Below are positions 1 through 5,791 of a DNA stretch of 6,906 nucleotides, one piece after another; positions within the stretch are counted from its first letter, which is position 1, and every line of letters begins with the position of its first letter. This stretch comes from Nocardioidaceae bacterium (lineage in GTDB: Bacteria; Actinomycetota; Actinomycetes; Propionibacteriales; Nocardioidaceae), in assembly GCA_025966335.1 (NCBI GenBank), contig JAICRS010000162.1, positions 1 through 6,906 of the forward strand, in the 5' to 3' direction. Under the pieces are notes generated by a model. The model did no database searches, was not told where the DNA came from, and saw only the letters and a program-made list of their open reading frames with translations. The position numbers and the translations under genes are program-made.

Positions 1-2966
1 GGTGGCGGCGAGATCAGTCCCACGCCCGGCGTACTGTGCCTGGTCTTGGCCACCCACGGGTATACCTTGTGCCCGGGCAGCTGACCGCCCTCACCGGGCT
101 TCGCGCCCTGCGCCATCTTGATCTGGATGTCGTCGGCGTTGGTGAGGTACTCCGAGGTCACCCCGAACCGGCCGGACGCGACCTGCTTGATCGACGAGCG
201 CCGCTCGGGGTCGTAGAGCCGGTCGGCGTCCTCGCCGCCCTCACCGGTGTTGGACTTGCCGCCCAGCCGGTTCATCGCGATCGCGAGCGTCTCGTGCGCC
301 TCCTGGCTGATCGACCCGTAGGACATCGCGCCGGTGGAGAACCGCTTCACGATCTCCGAGACGGGCTCGACCTCCTCGATCGGGATCGGCTGACGGTCGC
401 CCTTGAACTTGAACAGGCCCCGCAAGGTCATGAGGCGCTCGGACTGCGCGTCCACCCGGGCGGTGTACTGCTTGAACACGTCGTAGCGACCGCTGCGGGT
501 GGAGTGCTGCAGCCGGAACACGGTCTCCGGGTCGAACAGGTGCGGCTCGCCCTCGCGGCGCCACTGGTACTCGCCGCCGACCTCGAGGGCGCGGTGTGCC
601 GGCGGCAGCCCGTCGACCGGGTAGGCCTTGCGGTGCCGGCGGGCGACCTCCTCGGCGACCGTGTCCAGGCCGATCCCGCCGAGCTTGGACACGGTGCCGG
701 TGAAGTACCGGTCGACCAGCGGCTGGGCCAGGCCGACCGCCTCGAAGATCTGGGCGCCGGTGTAGGACGCGACCGTCGACACACCCATCTTGCTCATCAC
801 CTTGAGCACGCCCTTGCCGAGCGACTTCACCAGGTTCCGCACGGCCTGCTCCGGCGCGACGTCGACGTAGTAGCCGTCGCGGGCCAGGTCCTCGACGGAC
901 TCCATCGCCAGGTACGGGTTGACCGCGGCGGCGCCGTACCCGATCAGCAGCGCGACGTGGTGCACCTCGCGCACGTCACCGGCCTCGACGACCAGGCCGA
1001 CCTGGGTGCGGGTCTTCTCGCGGACCAGGTGGTGGTGCACCGCGCCGGTGAGCAGCAGCGACGGGATCGGCGCGAGGTCGGCGGTCGAGTGCCGGTCCGA
1101 GAGCACGATGATCCGCGCACCGCCCGCGATCGCCGCGGACACCTCGGCGCAGATCTCGTCGATCCGCTCCGCCAGTGCCGCACCGCCGCCCTCGACGTCG
1201 TAGAGGCCGCGGGAGACGTGCGTGGCGTAGCCGGGCAGGTCGCCGTCGCGGTTGATGTGCCGCAGCTTGGCCAGCTCGTCGTTGTCGATGACCGGGAACG
1301 GCAGCACCACCTGCCGGCAGGACGCCGGCGCCGGGTCCAGCAGGTTCGCCTCCGGGCCGATGGTGCCCTGCAGCGAGGTCACCAGCTCCTCCCGGATCGC
1401 GTCCAGCGGCGGGTTCGTCACCTGCGCGAACAGCTGGCTGAAGTAGTCGAACAGCAGCCGCGGCCGCGTCGAGAGCGCCGCGATCGGGGTGTCGGTGCCC
1501 ATCGACCCGAGCGGCTCGGCCCCGGTCCTCGCCATCGGCGTGAGCAGGATCCGCAGCTCCTCCTCGGTGTAGCCGAAGATCTGCTGGCGGCGCGTGACCG
1601 AGGCGTGCGTGTGCACGATGTGCTCACGGTCGGGCAGGTCCTCGAGGTTGATGATCCCGGCGTGCAGCCACTCGTCGTACGGATGCTCCGCGGCCAGCTC
1701 GCTCTTGACCTCCTCGTCCTCGATGATCCGGTGCTCAGCCGTGTCGACGAGGAACATCCGGCCGGGCTGCAGCCGGCCCTTGCGTACGACGGACGCGGGG
1801 TCGATGTCGAGGACACCGACCTCGGAGGCGAGCACGACCAGCCCGTCGTCGGTGACCCAGTAGCGGGAGGGACGCAGCCCGTTGCGGTCCAGCACCGCAC
1901 CGACCTGGTTGCCGTCGGTGAAGACCACGCACGCCGGGCCGTCCCAGGGCTCCATCATCGAGGCGTGGAACTCGTAGAACGCGCGCCGGGCCGGGTCCAT
2001 CTCGGTGTGGTTCTCCCACGCCTCGGGGATCATCATCAGCACCGAGTGCGGGAGCGACCGGCCGCCCATGTGCAGCAGCTCGAGGACCTCGTCGAAGGAG
2101 GCCGAGTCCGAGGCGCCCGGAGAACAGATCGGGTAGAGCCGCTCCAGGTCGCCGGGGATCAGGTCGCTGTCGAGCAGCGCCTCGCGGGCCCGCATCCAGT
2201 TCCGGTTGCCCATTACCGTGTTGATCTCGCCGTTGTGGGCGATGAACCGGAACGGGTGCGACAGCGGCCAGCTCGGGAAGGTGTTCGTGGAGAACCGGGA
2301 GTGCACCACGGCGACGGCGGACATCATCCGCTCGTCGACCAGGTCGGGGTAGAACACGTCGATCTGGTCGGGGTTGAGCATCCCCTTGTAGGCGATGGTC
2401 CGCGACGACAGCGACGGGAAGTAGACGTCGGTCTCCCGCTCTGAGCGCTTGCGCAGGCAGAAGGCCAGCCGCTCCAGGGCCATCCCCACCAGGCGGCCGC
2501 TGACGGCGGTGACGAACAGCTGGCTGAACGTCGGCATCACCGACAGCGCGGTCGCCCCGAGCGGCTCGGGGTTCACCGGGACGTCGCGCCAGCCCAGGAC
2601 GTTGAGGCCCTCCTCGGCGGCGATCTCCTCGATCCGTTGCCGGGTCTTCGCGACCTGCTCCTCGTCCCCGGGCAGGAAGGCGGTGCCGACGGCGTACGCG
2701 TGAACCGGAGGAAGCTCGAAGCCTGCTTCCGCGGTGACCGCGCGCAGGAAGGTGTCCGGCACCTGGAGCAGGATGCCGGCGCCGTCACCGGAGTCCGGTT
2801 CCGCGCCGGTCGCACCGCGGTGCTCCAGGTTGCGCAGGGCGGTGATCGCCTTGGCAACGATGTCGTGGCTGGCAACGCCTGTCAGGGTCGCAACGAAGGC
2901 CACACCGCACGCGTCGTGCTCGTGCCGGCCGTCGTAGAGACCCTGGGGCGGCGGGAATGCTTGCAT
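1..2966 (-). CDS. gltB: Glutamate synthase large (alpha) subunit, 5' part, runs off left edge
   Basis: Large subunit of glutamate synthase (GOGAT): it releases ammonia from glutamine and adds it to 2-oxoglutarate, giving two glutamates; cytosolic nitrogen assimilation, normally with the GltD subunit. The window holds 988 codons of a family of about 1,500 residues. Residues 1-19 are a short propeptide; Cys20 (codon 2907-2909, in HEHDACGVAFVA) is the expected N-terminal nucleophile of the class-II glutaminase domain. Further glutaminase signatures are HSRFSTNTFPSWPLSHPFR followed by HNGEINTVMGNRNW (around residues 215-245) and DRNGLRPSRYW (around 360). A central domain follows, then the start of the FMN-binding synthase domain, with FSTGAMSYGSISQEAH (Gly of YGS is residue 884) and a terminal HSTPGVGLISPP. 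The 3Fe-4S cysteines lie off the window. The start is the ATG at 2964-2966, preceded by GGGAGAG (2973-2979) with 6-nt spacing; it places the Cys20 propeptide as in homologues. No frameshift seen. gltD is probably beyond the left edge (inference). Confidence 0.97.
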   Translation of the reverse strand, partial: MQAFPPPQGLYDGRHEHDACGVAFVATLTGVASHDIVAKAITALRNLEHRGATGAEPDSGDGAGILLQVPDTFLRAVTAEAGFELPPVHAYAVGTAFLPGDEEQVAKTRQRIEEIAAEEGLNVLGWRDVPVNPEPLGATALSVMPTFSQLFVTAVSGRLVGMALERLAFCLRKRSERETDVYFPSLSSRTIAYKGMLNPDQIDVFYPDLVDERMMSAVAVVHSRFSTNTFPSWPLSHPFRFIAHNGEINTVMGNRNWMRAREALLDSDLIPGDLERLYPICSPGASDSASFDEVLELLHMGGRSLPHSVLMMIPEAWENHTEMDPARRAFYEFHASMMEPWDGPACVVFTDGNQVGAVLDRNGLRPSRYWVTDDGLVVLASEVGVLDIDPASVVRKGRLQPGRMFLVDTAEHRIIEDEEVKSELAAEHPYDEWLHAGIINLEDLPDREHIVHTHASVTRRQQIFGYTEEELRILLTPMARTGAEPLGSMGTDTPIAALSTRPRLLFDYFSQLFAQVTNPPLDAIREELVTSLQGTIGPEANLLDPAPASCRQVVLPFPVIDNDELAKLRHINRDGDLPGYATHVSRGLYDVEGGGAALAERIDEICAEVSAAIAGGARIIVLSDRHSTADLAPIPSLLLTGAVHHHLVREKTRTQVGLVVEAGDVREVHHVALLIGYGAAAVNPYLAMESVEDLARDGYYVDVAPEQAVRNLVKSLGKGVLKVMSKMGVSTVASYTGAQIFEAVGLAQPLVDRYFTGTVSKLGGIGLDTVAEEVARRHRKAYPVDGLPPAHRALEVGGEYQWRREGEPHLFDPETVFRLQHSTRSGRYDVFKQYTARVDAQSERLMTLRGLFKFKGDRQPIPIEEVEPVSEIVKRFSTGAMSYGSISQEAHETLAIAMNRLGGKSNTGEGGEDADRLYDPERRSSIKQVASGRFGVTSEYLTNADDIQIKMAQGAKPGEGGQLPGHKVYPWVAKTRHSTPGVGLISPP

Positions 2967-3066
2967 GAGGCACTCTCCCGTCGTCGTCGTCACACCTGGT
3001 CCGAGATCGTTCCGGTGTGTTCAAGCTGAGATTGCGCGGGACGACGTTGGCCCATGCGGAGTGAAA

Positions 3067-3094
3067 AGCGTACAACACGCGCCCGGAATGTCGA
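3067..3094 (-). promoter_or_regulatory. Candidate gltB promoter (-35 TCGACA, -10 TACGCT)
   Basis: On the minus strand TCGACA (3089-3094) and TACGCT (3067-3072) are separated by 16 bp. The -10 fits the TAnnnT pattern of actinobacterial housekeeping promoters and the -35 differs from TTGACA at one base. Transcription would begin near 3060, leaving a gltB leader of about 95 nt. This is a pattern match only; a second candidate lies further upstream. Confidence 0.35.
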
Positions 3095-3119
3095 CCAGTG
3101 CGCGAGACGGGGCGCTCAC

Positions 3120-3147
3120 ATCCTGGGATCGCCCGCCGACTTGTCAA
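3120..3147 (-). promoter_or_regulatory. Alternative gltB promoter (-35 TTGACA, -10 CAGGAT), -35 inside hairpin arm
   Basis: On the minus strand a perfect TTGACA (3142-3147) is followed after 16 bp by CAGGAT (3120-3125), which keeps the A2 and T6 positions of a -10 box. The -35 hexamer overlaps one arm of the 3136-3189 inverted repeat, so a protein binding that repeat would cover this promoter. The predicted start near 3113 gives a leader of about 147 nt. Weaker -10 than the downstream candidate. Confidence 0.25.
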
Positions 3148-3189
3148 GCCGTGTGCGTGCTATAGCGCGCACAGCGCCTGACAAGTCGG
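3136..3189 (-). terminator. Long co-centred hairpin directly after the VIT-family gene
   Basis: The perfect 11-bp arms CCGACTTGTCA (3136-3146) and TGACAAGTCGG (3179-3189) flank a second inverted repeat, 3152-3162 against 3163-3173 (10 of 11 pairs, TATA at the middle). Both share the same centre (3162.5), so the 54 nt can fold as one long imperfect hairpin. It begins at the base next to the TGA of the VIT gene (3190-3192), the usual place for an intrinsic terminator. There is no U-tract, as is common in high-GC actinobacteria. Its symmetry and its overlap with a possible gltB -35 box mean it could instead, or also, be an operator. Confidence 0.5.
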
Positions 3190-3915
3190 TCAGCCGAGGT
3201 TGGCGCCGACCGCCGCGCCGACCGCGTACGTCAGTCCGGCGGCGACGGCGCCGAGCAGCATCTGCCGGGTGCCGCCGTAGAGCCACGACCGGTTGGTGAC
3301 CTGGGTGACGACCGCGCCGCAGCCGAACAGCGCGATCAGCGTGATCACCAGCGCGGGCAGGAGGGAGGCGGCTCCGAGCAGGTAGGGCAGCACCGGCAGC
3401 AGCGCGCCGATCCCGAAGGACAGGAACGAGGACACCGCCGCGACCCTCGGTGAGGGCAGGTCGCGGGGGTCGACGCCGAGCTCCTCGCGGGCGTGCACGA
3501 TGACGGCGTTGTCCACGTCGAGGTGCACCTGTCGGGCGACCTCCTGCGCGAGGTGGGCGTCGATGCCCTTCTTCACGTACATGGCCGCGAGCTCACGGGT
3601 CTCGCCCACCGGGTTGCGCAGGATCTCCGCGCGCTCCTTGTCGACCTCGCGCGCGGCGGCCTCGGACTGGCTGGCGACCGAGGTGTACTCCCCCGCCGCC
3701 ATCGAGAACGCACCGGCGGCCAGGCCGGCCAGCCCGGCCAGCACGACCGCGCGCGTGTCGACGGCGTCCCGGGTCCCGCCCGCGACACCGGCGATCAGCG
3801 CGACGTTGGACACCAGCCCGTCCATCGCACCGAACACGGCCGGACGGAGCCACCCGCCGGTGACGTCGGGGTGCTCGTGCTCGATGGCGGGAACCGGTGG
3901 CAGGTCGGTGGTCAT
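3190..3915 (-). CDS. VIT1/CCC1-family iron/manganese transporter
   Basis: A 241-residue membrane protein of the VIT1/CCC1 (DUF125) family, which moves Fe2+ or Mn2+ out of the cytosol, usually as a proton antiporter. Five hydrophobic segments are visible, roughly residues 23-46, 56-80, 158-178, 184-206 and 215-238. The family hallmarks are present: Asp32 in TM1 (FGAMDGLVSN) and Met72/Glu76 in TM2 (FSMAAGEYTS). The charged cytosolic stretch at about 82-150 (REVDKERAEILRNP and the following Glu/His-rich helices) matches the metal-binding domain between TM2 and TM3. There is no N-terminal ferritin-like domain. The ATG at 3913-3915 was chosen because family similarity starts just after it (HEHPDVTGGWLRPAV); the frame stays open upstream, but that stretch overlaps the iron box and does not resemble the family. 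No clear Shine-Dalgarno precedes it. Metal specificity cannot be read from the sequence. Confidence 0.9.
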   Translation of the reverse strand: MTTDLPPVPAIEHEHPDVTGGWLRPAVFGAMDGLVSNVALIAGVAGGTRDAVDTRAVVLAGLAGLAAGAFSMAAGEYTSVASQSEAAAREVDKERAEILRNPVGETRELAAMYVKKGIDAHLAQEVARQVHLDVDNAVIVHAREELGVDPRDLPSPRVAAVSSFLSFGIGALLPVLPYLLGAASLLPALVITLIALFGCGAVVTQVTNRSWLYGGTRQMLLGAVAAGLTYAVGAAVGANLG

Positions 3916-3923
3916 GAGGTCAA

Positions 3924-3929
3924 AATATC
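3924..3929 (-). promoter_or_regulatory. Candidate -10 box (GATATT) for a leaderless VIT-gene transcript
   Basis: In an AT-richer patch just before the VIT gene the minus strand reads GATATT, ending 8 nt before the ATG. Transcription would then start at or next to the start codon, giving a leaderless mRNA. This fits the lack of a Shine-Dalgarno and is common in actinobacteria. No good -35 hexamer is seen at 17 bp, which would suit an activator-dependent promoter. Inference from spacing and pattern only. Confidence 0.3.
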
Positions 3930-3951
3930 CCGCTTCTACGGCGATTTCATC

Positions 3952-3970
3952 GAAGGAAAGGCTTCCCTGA
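3952..3970. promoter_or_regulatory. DtxR/IdeR-like iron box upstream of the VIT gene
   Basis: The 19 bp GAAGGAAAGGCTTCCCTGA form an interrupted palindrome centred on G3961. They match the published DtxR/IdeR consensus (TWAGGTWAGSCTWACCTWA) at the core AGG, AGGCT and CCT positions with exactly the right spacing; 12 of 19 bases match the symmetric form TTAGGTTAGGCTAACCTAA. The centre is 46 bp upstream of the VIT start codon. The target gene encodes an iron/manganese transporter, which makes control by a metal-sensing DtxR-family protein plausible. The outer bases and the AA/TC inner positions do not fit, so the match is good but not perfect. Confidence 0.45.
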
Positions 3971-4006
3971 CCTGCGCAAACGCGGTCCAGCCGCCTCCCG
4001 GGCCGC

Positions 4007-4088
4007 CACAACAGCACACGTGTGCTGGTGTGACACGTCCGCGCGAAGAATCCGTGTCACTCCGGCACACGTGTGCGATTGTGACGCG
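4007..4088. repeat. Paired GCACACGTGTGC palindromes with GTGAC flanks (operator array and/or terminator)
   Basis: Two identical 12-bp palindromes GCACACGTGTGC lie at 4014-4025 and 4065-4076, 51 bp apart. Each is followed 4 bp later by GTGACACG (4030-4037) or GTGACGCG (4081-4088), so the 24-bp units agree at 20 positions. The first palindrome extends to 4007-4032 with 12 of 13 pairs matched. The second is flanked by CGTGTCAC (4053-4060) opposite GTGACGCG, again co-centred. The whole also folds on itself: 4014-4037 can pair with 4053-4076 (22 of 24 Watson-Crick) around a 15-nt loop. It lies 26 bp past the lgt stop and about 90-170 bp upstream of the VIT gene, so it may terminate lgt transcription, act as a two-site operator for the VIT gene, or both. 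I do not recognise the motif as a named regulator's site. Confidence 0.65.
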
Positions 4089-4114
4089 AGCCGTCGACGT
4101 CGGTCAGATGCGGG

Positions 4115-5125
4115 CTAGCCGGCGTCCGGCTTGTGCCTGCCGGTGCGCTCCGGATCGGTGCGCTCCGGGTCGATGGGTCCCGCGGCCGGGTCACCTTCGA
4201 CATTGGTCCCGCCCTCGACAGTCGCCGCGTCCGACGTACCGCCGGAAGCAGGAGCAGCTGAGGTGTCACCCGAGACAGTCGCCGCGTCCGACGTACCACC
4301 GCGAAGCACGACCTCCTCGCGCCCGGGGTGCCGCTTGGACGACCACACGAAGTACCCGACCGCGGCGAGGAACACGATGATCGAGACCCACACGTTGAGC
4401 CGCAGACCGAACACGTCGTCGGCCTGGACCTCGTCGATGCGGAGGTACTCGATCCAGCCGCGGCCCGCGGTGTAGCCGGCGACGTAGAGCGCGAACGCGC
4501 GGCCGTAGCCGAGCCGGAACCGCCGGTCGGCCCAGATCACCAGACCGGCCACGCCGAGGTTCCAGACGAACTCGTAGAGGAAAGTCGGGTGGAACGTCTC
4601 GAACTGCTGGTAGCCGTCGGGGCGGTACGCCGGGTCGATCTCCAGCGCCCACGGCACCGTGGTGGGTCGGCCGAACAGCTCCTGGTTGAACCAGTTGCCC
4701 CAGCGGCCGAGCGCCTGGGCGATCACGATCCCGGGCGCGACGGCATCCCCGAACGGCAGGAACTTCACGCCGTTGCGGCGGCAGCCGATGTAGGCGCCGA
4801 GCGCGCCGAGCGCCACCGCGCCCCAGATCCCGAGGCCGCCCTGCCAGATGTAGAGCGCGGCGACCGGGTCCTGGCCCTCCCCGAAGTAGAGCTGCCAGTC
4901 GGTGATCACGTGGTAGAGGCGGCCGCCGACCAGCCCGAACGGGATCGCCCAGATCGCGATGTCGCCGACCTGGCCGGGCTTCCCGCCGCGCGCGACCCAC
5001 CGCTTCTCGCCGAGCCAGATCGCGACGACGACGCCGGCGATGATGCACAGCGCGTAGGCGCGGATCGGGAACGGGCCGAGGTACCAGACACCCTGGTCGG
5101 GGCTCGGGATGAAGGCTGAGGTCAC
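4115..5125 (-). CDS. lgt: Prolipoprotein diacylglyceryl transferase
   Basis: Lgt transfers the diacylglyceryl group of phosphatidylglycerol to the lipobox cysteine of pre-lipoproteins, the first step of bacterial lipoprotein maturation; a polytopic inner-membrane protein. The 336 residues include the Lgt signature GRWGNWFNQELFG (140-152), where Arg141, Asn144 and Glu149 correspond to the essential E. coli Arg143, Asn146 and Glu151. Tyr24 (IRAYAL) corresponds to Tyr26, and GRGWIE supplies Arg222 and Glu226 matching Arg239 and Glu243. The E. coli HGGL histidine is replaced in GIWGAV (around Trp101), which I believe is usual in actinobacterial Lgt. About seven hydrophobic segments end near residue 261. 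A polar, Gly/Ser/Thr/Asp-rich cytoplasmic-type tail (about 262-336) follows and contains short repeats. The start is GTG (5123-5125), 9 bp after the Sco gene's stop, with only a weak Shine-Dalgarno; co-transcription is likely. Confidence 0.96.
   Translation of the reverse strand: MTSAFIPSPDQGVWYLGPFPIRAYALCIIAGVVVAIWLGEKRWVARGGKPGQVGDIAIWAIPFGLVGGRLYHVITDWQLYFGEGQDPVAALYIWQGGLGIWGAVALGALGAYIGCRRNGVKFLPFGDAVAPGIVIAQALGRWGNWFNQELFGRPTTVPWALEIDPAYRPDGYQQFETFHPTFLYEFVWNLGVAGLVIWADRRFRLGYGRAFALYVAGYTAGRGWIEYLRIDEVQADDVFGLRLNVWVSIIVFLAAVGYFVWSSKRHPGREEVVLRGGTSDAATVSGDTSAAPASGGTSDAATVEGGTNVEGDPAAGPIDPERTDPERTGRHKPDAG
4142..4171. repeat. Tandem 15-bp duplication in the lgt tail
   Basis: Two adjacent 15-bp units (4142-4156 and 4157-4171) differ at one base. 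They encode a doubled DPERT in the polar C-terminal tail of Lgt. The unit is a multiple of three, so the frame is kept; it looks like a simple slippage duplication in a loosely constrained tail. Confidence 0.8.
4217..4297. repeat. 24-bp direct repeat in the lgt tail (57-bp period)
   Basis: An identical 24-bp sequence occurs at 4217-4240 and 4274-4297. The offset of 57 bp is 19 codons, so both copies are read in the same frame and give GGTSDAATV twice (about residues 276-284 and 295-303). The near-identical DNA suggests a fairly recent internal duplication of the Lgt tail, not selection for the peptide alone. Confidence 0.85.
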
Positions 5126-5134
5126 GGCGCGAGG

Positions 5135-5791
5135 CTACCCGTTCGGGTGCAGCAGCTCGGTGATGTCCGCGGCGAGGTCCCCCGCCGACGTCCCCTCGGT
5201 CCACACGATCGGTGCGCGGTCCTTGGCGTTGATCGCGATGATCTGGGTGCCGTGCGCGACCTCGTAGCCGCCCGAGGGCATCTTCGCGCCCTTCTCGATG
5301 GCCACCCCGAGCTCGTTGCCGATCTTCACGATCCGCTGCAGCTCGCCGGTCAGGCCCTCGAACTGCGGGTTGAACCGGTCGAGGTACTCCCGCAGCGCCG
5401 CCGGGTCGTCGCGGGCGGGGTCGGTGGTGATGAACAGCATGTCGACGCGGTCCCGGTCGGCGCTGTCGAGCCGGGTCATCGCCGAGGCGATGTCGGCCAT
5501 CACCGCCTGGCAGATGTCGGGGCAGTTCGTGTAGCCGAAGAACACCAGCGTGACCGGCTTGGTGGTGTCCGCGGTCAGCGAGTAGGCCGCGCCGTCGGTC
5601 GCGGTCAGCGTGGTGTCCGGTATGACGTACTGGTCGGTGAGCACCGCGCCGTTCATCCCGTCGTCGGTGTGCACGGTGAGACCGGACGTCAGCGCCTGGC
5701 CCTCGTCGGACCCACCGCACGCGGAGAGGGTGAGTACGCCGGCCAGGGCGGCTGCGGCCGCGACGGCGAGGCGGTGTCGCGTGCTAGCCAC
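5135..5791 (-). CDS. Sco1/SenC/PrrC-family copper-chaperone lipoprotein
   Basis: A 218-residue extracytoplasmic thioredoxin-fold protein. Family members bind copper and help assemble the CuA site of cytochrome c oxidase, or act as thiol oxidoreductases. The N-terminus is a lipoprotein signal peptide: basic MASTRHR, an Ala/Leu core, and lipobox LSAC with Cys25 as the lipidation site, then a Gly/Ser/Asp linker. The Sco motif CPDIC in FFGYTNCPDICQ places the copper-binding cysteines at 90 and 94, and the third ligand is His180 in YEVAHGTQ. The strand VDMLFITTDPARD (116-128) is also typical. Start GTG (5789-5791) has a good Shine-Dalgarno, AGGGGGT (5797-5803), with 5-nt spacing, and overlaps the end of trpA by 8 bp. 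The next gene is lgt, whose product would lipidate this protein. The exact client (oxidase or other) cannot be told from this locus. Confidence 0.94.
   Translation of the reverse strand: MASTRHRLAVAAAAALAGVLTLSACGGSDEGQALTSGLTVHTDDGMNGAVLTDQYVIPDTTLTATDGAAYSLTADTTKPVTLVFFGYTNCPDICQAVMADIASAMTRLDSADRDRVDMLFITTDPARDDPAALREYLDRFNPQFEGLTGELQRIVKIGNELGVAIEKGAKMPSGGYEVAHGTQIIAINAKDRAPIVWTEGTSAGDLAADITELLHPNG

Noticed and set aside
36..2444. An 802-codon open frame on the plus strand opposite gltB
   Set aside because: It is codon-for-codon in register with gltB on the other strand. In high-GC genomes the sense codons TTA, CTA and TCA are rare, so this antisense register stays open by composition. 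The peptide is Arg/Val/Leu/Asp-rich with no recognisable domain, while gltB shows strong family motifs throughout.
2991..3019. A 6-bp inverted repeat (CACACC / GGTGTG) just upstream of the gltB ribosome site
   Set aside because: A 6-bp stem with a 17-nt loop is too weak to claim as a riboswitch or attenuator, and no conserved RNA motif is recognised.
2967..3135. GlnR-type nitrogen-control site expected upstream of gltB
   Set aside because: I looked for the GTnAC-n6-GAAAC arrangement on both strands and found no convincing pair; GTAC and TTCAC pieces near 3063-3075 do not have the right spacing.
3916..4017. An upstream extension of the VIT gene by 34 codons
   Set aside because: The frame is open, but the extension does not look like the family's N-terminus, contains the iron box, and the ATG at 3915 gives the usual family length.
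3493..4380. A 295-codon plus-strand frame spanning part of the VIT gene, the intergenic palindromes and the lgt tail
   Set aside because: It is antisense to two well-supported genes, has no recognisable domain, and runs through the palindromic array; it is a composition shadow.
4266..5720. A 484-codon minus-strand frame overlapping lgt and the Sco gene
   Set aside because: It is the Arg/Gly-rich shifted frame of the two real genes, a typical high-GC shadow; lgt and the Sco gene have catalytic motifs and family lengths in their own frames.
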